Positions 52,405 to 60,764 of a DNA stretch of 64,000 nt are shown piece after piece. Source of the stretch: JAGOGN01 sp036652735 (GTDB taxonomy: Bacteria; Bacillota; Clostridia; Lachnospirales; Lachnospiraceae); the NCBI GenBank assembly GCA_036652735.1, contig JAVVVI010000002.1, positions 61,912-125,911 of the forward strand, in the 5' to 3' direction. The first letter of the stretch is position 1; the number at the start of each line of letters is the position of its first letter. Below the pieces are notes generated by a model. It saw only the letters and a list, made by a program, of their open reading frames with translations. It was not told where the DNA came from and made no database searches. Position numbers and translations under genes: made by a program.

Positions 52405-53253
52405 ATGATTTTATTAACACAAACGGTTGTCAAAGATCCGGGTGTGCTTGTGACACATTTAAAGGGAATGGTTCCACAGCTGGTTAGCTTTGGACTTGAA
52501 GTAGTCGCAGCTGTATTTATTTATCTGATAGGGGTTAAGGTAATTAAATTAATTCGCAAACTATTCAGACGTGGTATGGATCGAACGGATATGGAAGAAG
52601 GAGCAAAACAATTTTTGGATTCCTTTGCAAAATTTGCTCTTTATTTTCTTTTGATTGTTCTGATAGGAACAAAATTTGGAGTTACAACGGCCTCAGTTGT
52701 TGCACTGCTGGGATCGGCAGGATTAGCAGTAGGCTTAGCACTTCAAGGAAGTCTGTCTAATTTTGCGGGTGGGGTTTTGATTTTATTGTTAAAGCCATTT
52801 TCAGTGGGTGATTATATTATAACCGAGTCAGGAAAAGAAGGTACCGTAACGGAGATTCAAATCTTCTATACCCGGCTCACCACAGCAGATAATAAATTAA
52901 TTGTTATACCAAACGGGAAATTATCCGATGGTGTGGTAACCAATGTCTCAAAATTGGAGACGAGAAGAGTAGATTTGTCCATTCGTGTGCCTTATCAGTC
53001 AAATTTGAAAGAGGTACGGGAACTTATGGAGGAATTGATTTGGAAGGAGACACAGCGTGTACCGGAGATGCCGCCTGAAGTATTTGTAGACCAGCTTCAG
53101 GAGAGCAGTATTCTTATTGCCTGCAGGGTGTGGGTAAAAACAGAAAATTACTGGGAGGTAAAATGGAGGTTAACGGAACAATTAAAGGAACTAATGGATA
53201 AAAATGGAATTGAGATACCATTCCCACAGATTGACGTGAATATTCAGCAATAA
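52405..53253 (+). CDS. MscS family mechanosensitive channel
   Basis: 282 residues from ATG 52405 (AAAGGAG four bases upstream); an earlier in-frame ATG at 52354 lies within the yajC terminator. There are three membrane segments, the third being the Gly/Ala-rich pore helix VALLGSAGLAVGLALQGSLSN. The beta domain follows with PFSVGDYIITES and VIPNGKLSDGVVTN. The channel opens on membrane tension to release solutes. Confidence 0.95.
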   Translation: MILLTQTVVKDPGVLVTHLKGMVPQLVSFGLEVVAAVFIYLIGVKVIKLIRKLFRRGMDRTDMEEGAKQFLDSFAKFALYFLLIVLIGTKFGVTTASVVALLGSAGLAVGLALQGSLSNFAGGVLILLLKPFSVGDYIITESGKEGTVTEIQIFYTRLTTADNKLIVIPNGKLSDGVVTNVSKLETRRVDLSIRVPYQSNLKEVRELMEELIWKETQRVPEMPPEVFVDQLQESSILIACRVWVKTENYWEVKWRLTEQLKELMDKNGIEIPFPQIDVNIQQ

Positions 53254-53266
53254 TCTTGTTATTTTA

Positions 53267-53295
53267 TTGACAAGTATGTCAAATTATGCTAATCT
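53267..53295 (+). promoter_or_regulatory. Cold-shock gene promoter with overlapping inverted repeat
   Basis: TTGACA (53267-53272), a 17-base spacer and TAATCT (53290-53295). The -35 box is one arm of TTGACA-AGTA-TGTCAA (53267-53282), a possible operator. Confidence 0.6.
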
Positions 53296-53353
53296 ATTGC
53301 TAATGGTAAAGAAAAAGCCATAAGATTATTTTTAAAATGGAGGAAGTATTTTT

Positions 53354-53554
53354 ATGCAAGGTACGGTAAAATGGTTTAACGCAAAAAAAGGTTACGGATT
53401 TCTTTCTGACGACGAGGGTAATGAAGTGTTTGTACACTTTTCCGCTCTTAACATGGATGGATTCAAAGAACTAAAAGATGGGGAAGCTGTAGAATTTGAT
53501 GTAGTTGAGGGAGAAAAAGGTCCTCAGGCAGCTAATGTAATGCGCTTAGGATAA
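53354..53554 (+). CDS. Cold shock domain protein
   Basis: A 66-residue single-stranded nucleic acid-binding protein with both RNA motifs: KGYGFL (RNP1) and VFVHFSAL (RNP2). It starts QGTVKWFNAKKGYGFLSDDE, as in CspA/CspB. Own promoter and terminator, so monocistronic. The 5' leader is only about 50 bases, shorter than the thermosensing leader of E. coli cspA. Confidence 0.97.
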   Translation: MQGTVKWFNAKKGYGFLSDDEGNEVFVHFSALNMDGFKELKDGEAVEFDVVEGEKGPQAANVMRLG

Positions 53555-53581
53555 TCTCAATACGATTAGAATAAGAACTTG

Positions 53582-53613
53582 AACGGTCTTGAGAAATTAA
53601 GACCGTTTTTTTT
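53582..53613 (+). terminator. Terminator after the cold shock gene
   Basis: Stem AACGGTCTT/AAGACCGTT (53582-53590 with 53599-53607), 8-base loop, T-run. Confidence 0.93.
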
Positions 53614-53668
53614 ATTACACAGAAAAGCTTTTTTCAATGAAATTAACACGCCTTACATGGACTATATG

Positions 53669-53677
53669 TGATATAAT
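53669..53677 (+). promoter_or_regulatory. Extended -10 promoter of the M16C peptidase gene
   Basis: TGATATAAT with no good -35 box. Located 34 bases before the start codon. Confidence 0.5.
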
Positions 53678-53710
53678 AGGAAACAGATATAAAAATACAG
53701 GAGGGTAACT

Positions 53711-56632
53711 ATGGTAGATATTAAGAAAATTCCGGCCTATGAACTTGTACATTCAGAGAAATTAAAGGCTTTGGATTCTCAGGGAATGATTCTCAGACAT
53801 ACGAAAACAGGTGCAAGAATCTGTTTGATTTCAAATGATGATGATAACAAGGTGTTCCAAATCGGATTTCGAACTCCGCCTGCAGATGATACCGGTGTTG
53901 CACATATTATTGAGCATACGGTACTGTGCGGATCCGATAAATTCCCGGTAAAAGATCCTTTTATGGAGTTAGTAAAGGGGTCATTGAATACCTTTTTAAA
54001 TGCTATGACATATCCGGATAAAACAGTATATCCACTGGCAAGTTGCAATGACAAGGATTTTCAGAATCTTTGTGATGTGTATTTAAATGCAGTTTTTTAT
54101 CCGAATATTTATAAATATGAAGAGATTTTCTTACAGGAAGGCTGGCGGTATCAGCTGGAAAGTAAAGAAGCTCCCTTAACGATTAATGGGGTAGTATACA
54201 ATGAGATGAAAGGTGCCTATTCATCCCCGGATGAGGTTCTGAGTCATGAAATTATGGCGTCTCTCTATCCGGATACCTGTTATTGCAAGGAATCCGGTGG
54301 GCATCCGGAACATATTACAGAATTAACAAGAAAAGACTATTTGGAGTTTCATAGGACCTATTATCATCCAAGCAATTCTTACATTTATCTCTATGGAGAC
54401 ATGGATATGGAAGAAAAGTTAAATTGGATGGATCGGGAATACCTCTCAAAATTTGAAAAAAAGGAAGTACATTCAGAGATTCCAAAGCAGGAGGTCTTAA
54501 AGGAGCCTTCGCATTGTCATTCTTACTATCCAATTTCCAGCAGTGAACCATTGGAAGACAATACCTATCTTTCTTATAATACAGTGGTAGGAGATGTATT
54601 GGATAAAAAACTCTACATTGCGTTGGATGTGTTACAGTATGCATTATTATCTGCACCGGGGGCACCCTTAAAGCAGGCACTTTTGGATGCCAAAATCGGA
54701 AAAGATGTGTATGGAACCTATTCCACATCAATGCTGCAGCCATCGTTCTCTATTATCACAAAGAATACGCAAGCAGCAAAAGAAAAAGATTTTTTAGAAA
54801 TAATTCATAAAGTTTTAAAAGAACAGATTAAGAATGGAATTAATAAAAATGCGTTAGAAGCAGGCATTAACAGTAGTGAATTTCGCTACAGAGAAGCCGA
54901 TTTCGGAACTTTTCCAAAGGGACTTTTATATGGATTAGAGTGCATGGATAGTTGGCTCTATGATGATGGTAAGCCTTTTTTACATCTGGAGGCACTGGAT
55001 ACCTATGCATTTTTAAGAGAACAGATTCACACCGGTTATTTTGAAGAACTGACAGAGACCTATCTATTGAACAATCCACACAGCTCGGTAGTGGTGCTAG
55101 AACCAAAGAGAGGATTGAACCAGGAAAAAGAGCAGCGTCTGCAGAAAGAATTACAAGCAAAGAAAGACCACATGACAGAACAGGAACTAGAGGATCTCAT
55201 TCAGGCAACAGCACATTTAAAAGCCTATCAGGAGGAGCCATCCTCAGCAGAGGATTTAGAAAAGATACCAATGCTTAGTTTGGAGGATATAAAAAAAGAG
55301 GCTTATCCATTCCAAAATGAAGAGCTGTTGTTTGACACAACAAAGGTGCTTCATCACAAGATGTTTACCAATGGAATTCATTATTTGACGCTGGTGTTTG
55401 ATGTTGAGGGGATTGGAGAAGAGATGATTCCTTACCTGGGAATTCTTAAAGCAGTATGGGGATATGTTGCCACTAAAAATTACAGCTTTTCGGAATTGTC
55501 CAATGAAGTGGATCGAAAAACAGGTGGAATTGGTCCAACACTTACCCTATATCCGGATTTTGACAAGGTGGATGAGTTCCATGTGAAGTTTGAGATTCAT
55601 TCCAAGACATTTTATCATAAAATGAAGGACGCAATGGATTTAATTATTGAAATGATTGAAAGTCCGGATTATGAGGACGGTAAACGTTTGTATGAGATTA
55701 TTAGTGAATTAAAATCCCGGCTTCAGATGCAGTTATCGTCTTCGGGGAACAGTGTTTCCATTTTAAGAGCATCTTCTCATTTCTCCAAATCAGCATACTA
55801 TAAAGATTTATCCGCCGGAATTGGATTTTATCGTGTAATTGATGAAATTGAGAAGAATTTCAAAGAGAAAAAAGACGAATTAACGTCAATTTTGAAAAAA
55901 TTAACCAATCATATTTTCCGGAAAGAAAATTTACTGGTTAGTACAACCTGTGAAGAGGAGGAGCGAAAGGAACTCCCTGTTTATATTGCGGAGTTGAAAA
56001 ACCACCTTTATACAGGACCCATTGAGATTACAGCTCTAAATCTTGTACCATGCCAACAAAACGAAGGATTTATGGATGCATCACAGGTACAGTATGTGTC
56101 CCGTGTGGGAAACTTCAGAACAGCAGGATATGAATACACCGGTGCAATGCGTGTACTGCGTGTAATATTAAGCTCGGATTATTTATGGAATAATATCAGG
56201 GTAAAAGGTGGCGCATATGACTGCATGAGTGGATTTGGCAGAAATGGGAATGTCTTTTTGGCCTCTTATCGTGATCCTAATTTGGAACGAACAAACAAAG
56301 TATATGATGAGACGCCGGACTATATCAGAACATTTGAAGCAAGTGAGCGGGATATTACAAAATATATTATTGGTACCATAAGCAGCATGGATACACCAAT
56401 GAATCCGGCCGCAAAAGGGGAACGATCCCTAACTTCTTATGAGACAAATCTTACATTGGAACTGGTACAAAAAGAAAGAGATCAAGTTCTGGCCGTTACC
56501 GCACAGGGAATACGGGAATTGGCTGAGCCGGTAGAAGCCGCTTTAAAGCAGAACTATTTATGTGTGATTGGTAATGAAGAGAAGATCAGGGAGCAGGAGG
56601 CATTATTTGATAAAATCGAAAGCCTCAGCTAA
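53711..56632 (+). CDS. M16C metallopeptidase (presequence protease-like)
   Basis: 973 residues, the size of the M16C family. The inverted zinc motif HxxEH is His65-Ile-Ile-Glu68-His69 in VAHIIEHTVLCGS, with the distal Glu in VVYNEMKGAYSS. Two M16 halves and a helical hinge (about 470-520) form the peptide-degrading chamber. There is no signal peptide, so it is cytoplasmic. Degrades small peptides in other bacteria. Followed 15 bases later by era. Confidence 0.95.
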   Translation: MVDIKKIPAYELVHSEKLKALDSQGMILRHTKTGARICLISNDDDNKVFQIGFRTPPADDTGVAHIIEHTVLCGSDKFPVKDPFMELVKGSLNTFLNAMTYPDKTVYPLASCNDKDFQNLCDVYLNAVFYPNIYKYEEIFLQEGWRYQLESKEAPLTINGVVYNEMKGAYSSPDEVLSHEIMASLYPDTCYCKESGGHPEHITELTRKDYLEFHRTYYHPSNSYIYLYGDMDMEEKLNWMDREYLSKFEKKEVHSEIPKQEVLKEPSHCHSYYPISSSEPLEDNTYLSYNTVVGDVLDKKLYIALDVLQYALLSAPGAPLKQALLDAKIGKDVYGTYSTSMLQPSFSIITKNTQAAKEKDFLEIIHKVLKEQIKNGINKNALEAGINSSEFRYREADFGTFPKGLLYGLECMDSWLYDDGKPFLHLEALDTYAFLREQIHTGYFEELTETYLLNNPHSSVVVLEPKRGLNQEKEQRLQKELQAKKDHMTEQELEDLIQATAHLKAYQEEPSSAEDLEKIPMLSLEDIKKEAYPFQNEELLFDTTKVLHHKMFTNGIHYLTLVFDVEGIGEEMIPYLGILKAVWGYVATKNYSFSELSNEVDRKTGGIGPTLTLYPDFDKVDEFHVKFEIHSKTFYHKMKDAMDLIIEMIESPDYEDGKRLYEIISELKSRLQMQLSSSGNSVSILRASSHFSKSAYYKDLSAGIGFYRVIDEIEKNFKEKKDELTSILKKLTNHIFRKENLLVSTTCEEEERKELPVYIAELKNHLYTGPIEITALNLVPCQQNEGFMDASQVQYVSRVGNFRTAGYEYTGAMRVLRVILSSDYLWNNIRVKGGAYDCMSGFGRNGNVFLASYRDPNLERTNKVYDETPDYIRTFEASERDITKYIIGTISSMDTPMNPAAKGERSLTSYETNLTLELVQKERDQVLAVTAQGIRELAEPVEAALKQNYLCVIGNEEKIREQEALFDKIESLS

Positions 56633-56647
56633 TACGAAGGGAGATCT

Positions 56648-57562
56648 ATGAAGGATAATTTAAAATCGGGTTTTGTAACTTTAATTGGAAGACCAAATGT
56701 AGGAAAATCAACCTTGATGAATCAGTTGATTGGTCAAAAAATAGCCATTACATCAAATAAACCTCAAACCACAAGAAATCGGATTCAAACAGTATATACA
56801 GATGAAGAAAGAGGGCAGATTGTCTTTGTAGATACTCCCGGAATTCATAAAGCAAAAAACAAGCTGGGAGAATACATGGTAAATGTGGCAGAACGTACGC
56901 TGAATGAAGTAGATGTAGTTGTATGGCTGGTAGAACCAAGTAATTTTATCGGTGCAGGGGAGAGACATATCATTGAAAAATTAGAAAAAGTCTCAACACC
57001 GGTTATACTGGTTATTAATAAGGTAGATACTATAAAAAGAGATGAAGTTCTGGCATTTATTGATACCTATAGAAAAGTATATGAGTTTGCCGAGATTGTG
57101 CCGGTGAGTGCATTAAAAGGGGAGAACACGGACGAATTAATTGATGTAATCTTCAAGTATTTAGTGCCGGGACCGATGTTTTACGATGAAGATACGGTAA
57201 CCGATCAGCCGGAGCGCCAGATTGTGGCAGAAATTGTACGTGAGAAATCTCTGCATGCACTGGACGAGGAGATTCCCCATGGAATTGCAGTGATTGTGGA
57301 TTTAATGAAAATGCGAAAAGGCGGTAAGATGATGGATATTGAAGCGACCATTATCTGTGAGCGTGATTCGCATAAGGGCATCATTATTGGAAAACAGGGA
57401 GCAATGTTAAAAAAAATAGGAACAAATGCAAGGTATGAAATGGAAAAAATGCTGGACTGTCAAGTAAATTTAAAGTTATGGGTAAAAGTTAAAAAAGACT
57501 GGCGTGACAATGATACGTTGATGAGGAATTTTGGATATGACCAAAAAGAACCGACCCAATAA
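56648..57562 (+). CDS. era: Era GTPase
   Basis: A 304-residue GTPase for 16S rRNA maturation and 30S assembly. G1 is GRPNVGKST (14-22), G2 has KPQTTRNRI, G3 is DTPGIH, and G4 is NKVD. A C-terminal KH domain contains GIIIGKQGAMLKKIG, which binds the 3' end of 16S rRNA. The era-yqzL-recO order is standard for Firmicutes. Confidence 0.98.
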   Translation: MKDNLKSGFVTLIGRPNVGKSTLMNQLIGQKIAITSNKPQTTRNRIQTVYTDEERGQIVFVDTPGIHKAKNKLGEYMVNVAERTLNEVDVVVWLVEPSNFIGAGERHIIEKLEKVSTPVILVINKVDTIKRDEVLAFIDTYRKVYEFAEIVPVSALKGENTDELIDVIFKYLVPGPMFYDEDTVTDQPERQIVAEIVREKSLHALDEEIPHGIAVIVDLMKMRKGGKMMDIEATIICERDSHKGIIIGKQGAMLKKIGTNARYEMEKMLDCQVNLKLWVKVKKDWRDNDTLMRNFGYDQKEPTQ

Positions 57563-57660
57563 ATAATTTCTAATAAATTCCAATTTTATTAAGGATAATT
57601 CCGGAGAAAATAGCAACCCTAATAGAGCAGATAAGATAAAATACAAAGGGGAAACATTCG

Positions 57661-57858
57661 ATGGATGAGAGTTGGGAAAAGTTTCAGAAAACGGGACAGA
57701 TTACAGATTATCTGTCCTATAAAAACCAAGCGTCATATGGAATCACAATGGGCTTGGAACCGGAAGAAAAGAACAAAGTGCAGGGTGCAGAAAAAGATGA
57801 GGGAAAAACTGACGGTGACGGGAATGGTGATTTTAGCCGCTCCCATGGGAGATTTTGA
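57661..57858 (+). CDS. YqzL-like small protein overlapping recO
   Basis: 65 residues. The N-terminus DESWEKFQKTGQITDYLSYK resembles the short YqzL family that sits between era and recO in Firmicutes, and an AAAGGGG site lies before ATG 57661. The last 62 bases overlap recO in another frame, and that C-terminal part (Gly/Asp rich) is probably dictated by the overlap. Function unknown. Confidence 0.65.
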   Translation: MDESWEKFQKTGQITDYLSYKNQASYGITMGLEPEEKNKVQGAEKDEGKTDGDGNGDFSRSHGRF

Positions 57859-58549
57859 TAAAAGGGTTGTAATATTAACCAAAGAAAGAGGAAAAATTAC
57901 AGCATTTGCACGGGGTGCAAGAAGGCAGAACAGTACACTTCTTGCAGCTGCAAATCCCTTTACTTTTGGCGAGTTTGAAGTATATGAAGGCAGGGGTGCT
58001 TACAATCTCTCTAAGGCAACGGTGAAACAGTATTTTCGTGAGTTGGCAAATCAGCCACAGACTGCCTGCTATGGATTTTATTTTTTGGAGCTTGTGAATT
58101 ATTACGCAAGAGAAAACAATGATGAGATAGAGTTGTTAAAATTACTCTATCAGTCGGTAAAAGCACTTTTAGTGGATACCTTGGATAATGCGCTGATTCG
58201 TGTTATTTTTGAATTAAAGATCATGGTTGTGAATGGTGAATATCCCAATGTATTCTCCTGTAAAAAATGCAATTCAAAAGATAATCTGGCCTATTTTAAA
58301 GCTTCAGAAGGCGGAGTATTTTGCTCCGCCTGTGGAAGCAAAATAGGAGGGATACACATGGAAACCTCTACGGTGTACGCATTACAATACATTGTCTCTT
58401 CTTCTATTGAAAAATTATATACATTCCAGGTATCAGAGACGGTATTGAAGGAATTGATAGCAATTATGAAGGCATTTATGTCCAGATACATAGACCGTTC
58501 CTTTGTTACCCTTGCCATTCTGGAGCAGGAAAAAGGGATAATCAGTTGA
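57797..58549 (+). CDS. recO: RecO, recombination mediator
   Basis: 250 residues from ATG 57797, chosen because RecO proteins start close to the VTGMVILAAPMGDFDKRVVI segment; the frame is open back to 57665, but those 44 residues have no RecO likeness. An N-terminal OB fold is followed by a helical domain with a zinc site: CKKC near 155 and CSACG near 175. RecO loads RecA on SSB-coated DNA. The ribosome site is weak, so coupling to the overlapping yqzL-like gene is likely. Confidence 0.92.
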   Translation: MREKLTVTGMVILAAPMGDFDKRVVILTKERGKITAFARGARRQNSTLLAAANPFTFGEFEVYEGRGAYNLSKATVKQYFRELANQPQTACYGFYFLELVNYYARENNDEIELLKLLYQSVKALLVDTLDNALIRVIFELKIMVVNGEYPNVFSCKKCNSKDNLAYFKASEGGVFCSACGSKIGGIHMETSTVYALQYIVSSSIEKLYTFQVSETVLKELIAIMKAFMSRYIDRSFVTLAILEQEKGIIS

Positions 58550-58574
58550 AATTCTTACTTAATCATAGTATAAT
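58546..58574 (+). promoter_or_regulatory. Promoter of the lipoprotein-glyS genes
   Basis: TTGAAA (58546-58551, across the recO stop), a 17-base spacer and TATAAT (58569-58574). Confidence 0.75.
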
Positions 58575-58606
58575 AGCTTACATCTATGCAGGAATAGGAG
58601 GAAGCT

Positions 58607-59233
58607 ATGAAAAGAATTGCAAGTATTATTTTAGTATTGGCAGTAACGGGATTACTTACCGGATGTGGAGGTACTTTTTCAACAGAAGAGAGTGCTGTTT
58701 CCATTCAGAAGAATGGAAAAATTATAGGGGCCAGTATTGAAACGTTTGATAAAAAGTACTACAAGGAAGCGGATTTGGATGAGTATGTAAAGGAAGAAGT
58801 AAGTACATATACAAGTAAAGCAGGTAAAGATAGTATAAAGATTACCAGCTTTAAGGTAGAAGAAAAATATGCAAAACTGTTTTTAAAGTATGAGACAGGA
58901 GAGGATTATGCAAAGTTTAACGGGGAGGAATTTTTCTCGGGAACACTTCCGGAAGCCATGGCAGAGGGCTATGATTTTGCAGAAGCTTATTTTTATGTAG
59001 AAGGAACAAAGTTGGGCAAATCAGCATCCAGGGATGAGTTCCTTGATAATCCGGATTTAAAAGTAGTCATCTTAAAAGAAAAGCTAGATGTTTTAGTTCC
59101 GGGGAAGATTTGTTTTGTATCAAATAACGTAAAATTAACAGGAAAAGAAAGCGTGTCACCATTAAAAGATAAAAAAGGTAATTATTTAGATGATGGAACG
59201 CAGGACGAGTTTATTACAGTGATATATGAATAG
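58607..59233 (+). CDS. Lipoprotein of unknown function
   Basis: 208 residues. Signal peptide with lipobox LLTGC (Cys20), so it is anchored to the outer face of the membrane. The mature part is mixed alpha/beta with no cysteine motif and no family I recognise. It has an AGGAGG site and sits 17 bases before glyS in the same transcript, a placement I cannot explain functionally. Confidence 0.8.
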   Translation: MKRIASIILVLAVTGLLTGCGGTFSTEESAVSIQKNGKIIGASIETFDKKYYKEADLDEYVKEEVSTYTSKAGKDSIKITSFKVEEKYAKLFLKYETGEDYAKFNGEEFFSGTLPEAMAEGYDFAEAYFYVEGTKLGKSASRDEFLDNPDLKVVILKEKLDVLVPGKICFVSNNVKLTGKESVSPLKDKKGNYLDDGTQDEFITVIYE

Positions 59234-59250
59234 AATGTGAGGATAAGAGT

Positions 59251-60639
59251 ATGGAAAAGACAATGGAAAAAATTGTTGCATTGGCAAAAAGCAGAGGATT
59301 TGTATATCCCGGATCAGAGATTTATGGCGGTCTTGCCAATACCTGGGATTATGGCAATCTTGGGGTAGAGTTAAAAAATAATGTAAAAAGAGCCTGGTGG
59401 CAGAAGTTTATAATGGAGAGTCCTTATAATGTAGGAGTGGATTGTGCAATTTTAATGAATCCACAGACCTGGGTTGCAAGTGGACATCTGGGAGGGTTCT
59501 CAGATCCTTTGATGGATTGTCGGGAATGTCATGAGCGTTTTCGTGCAGACCAGTTAATCGAAGAATATGATAACAAAAATGGCATTGTGCAGGAGAAGGC
59601 GCTGGATGCTTGGACCACAGAGATGATGAAGGATTACATTGATGAACATGGTATTCACTGTCCAAGCTGTGGAAAACATAATTTTACGGATATTCGCCAG
59701 TTCAATTTAATGTTTAAGACATTTCAGGGCGTAACGGAAGATGCGAAAAACGTTGTGTATCTCCGCCCGGAAACAGCACAGGGTATCTTTGTGAATTTTA
59801 AAAATGTTCAGAGAACATCCAGAAAGAAGATTCCTTTTGGAATTGGTCAGATTGGTAAATCCTTCCGTAATGAGATTACTCCGGGTAATTTCACCTTTCG
59901 AACAAGAGAATTTGAACAAATGGAATTGGAATTCTTCTGTGAACCGGACACGGATTTGGAATGGTTCGATTATTGGAGGAGCTTTTGTATTAATTGGCTA
60001 AAATCTCTTGGAATGAAAGCAGATGAAATGCGTGCAAGAGATCATGAAAAGGAAGAATTATCTTTTTATAGTAAGGCAACCACAGATATTGAATATCTCT
60101 TTCCTTTTGGATGGGGAGAACTGTGGGGAATTGCAGACCGTACCGATTATGATCTGACACAGCATCAGACAGTGTCGGGAGAAGATATGACCTTTTTTGA
60201 TGATGAGAAACATGAAAAATATATTCCTTATGTTATTGAACCTTCTCTTGGCGCAGATCGAGTTGTACTTGCTTTTTTATGTGCAGCTTATGATGAGGAA
60301 GAATTGGAAGGGGGAGAGATGAGAACCGTATTGCGTTTTCATCCTGCACTTGCACCGGTAAAAATAGGTGTGCTTCCATTATCAAAGAAGTTAAATGAAG
60401 GTGCACAAAAGGTATTTGCCCAACTGTCAAAAAAATATAATTGTGAATTTGATGACCGTGGAAATATTGGAAAGCGCTATCGCAGATTAGATGAAATTGG
60501 TACACCTTATTGTATTACCTATGATTTTGATTCGGAAGAAGATCTTGCAGTTACGGTTCGTGACCGTGACAGTATGCAGCAGGAAAGGGTAAAGATTCAA
60601 GATTTAGATGCATTTTTTGCAGATAAGTTCTTGTTCTAA
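59251..60639 (+). CDS. glyS: Glycyl-tRNA synthetase (single-chain, alpha2 type)
   Basis: A 462-residue class II synthetase. Motifs: PGSEIYGGLANTWDYGNLGV near the start, YLRPETAQGIFVNFKNV, PFGIGQIGKSFRNEITPGNF (motif 2), EFEQMELEFF and VIEPSLGADRVVLAFL (motif 3), then a C-terminal anticodon domain. The single-chain form is the one used by many clostridia instead of GlyQS. No T-box leader is visible in the 17 bases upstream. Confidence 0.98.
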   Translation: MEKTMEKIVALAKSRGFVYPGSEIYGGLANTWDYGNLGVELKNNVKRAWWQKFIMESPYNVGVDCAILMNPQTWVASGHLGGFSDPLMDCRECHERFRADQLIEEYDNKNGIVQEKALDAWTTEMMKDYIDEHGIHCPSCGKHNFTDIRQFNLMFKTFQGVTEDAKNVVYLRPETAQGIFVNFKNVQRTSRKKIPFGIGQIGKSFRNEITPGNFTFRTREFEQMELEFFCEPDTDLEWFDYWRSFCINWLKSLGMKADEMRARDHEKEELSFYSKATTDIEYLFPFGWGELWGIADRTDYDLTQHQTVSGEDMTFFDDEKHEKYIPYVIEPSLGADRVVLAFLCAAYDEEELEGGEMRTVLRFHPALAPVKIGVLPLSKKLNEGAQKVFAQLSKKYNCEFDDRGNIGKRYRRLDEIGTPYCITYDFDSEEDLAVTVRDRDSMQQERVKIQDLDAFFADKFLF

Positions 60640-60681
60640 AGGATACAAAATAGAATTGTTTAATTTTTCACAAAAAACAGT

Positions 60682-60709
60682 TTGCTTATACGTTCAAATA
60701 TGTTAAAAT
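60682..60709 (+). promoter_or_regulatory. Promoter of ppdK
   Basis: TTGCTT (60682-60687), a 16-base spacer and TAAAAT (60704-60709) with TGT before it (extended -10). Confidence 0.6.
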
Positions 60710-60764
60710 AGAGTGGTATATTTCTATGCAAAAAGCAGAGAAAAGGATTATGTAGGAGGAAAGA

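Noticed and set aside
57665..57796. N-terminal extension of recO by 44 residues
   Set aside because: It is a basic, low-likeness stretch overlapping the yqzL-like gene in another frame. RecO similarity begins just after ATG 57797.
59234..59250. T-box leader for glyS
   Set aside because: Only 17 bases separate the lipoprotein gene and glyS, and no T-box sequence was seen upstream of the lipoprotein promoter either.
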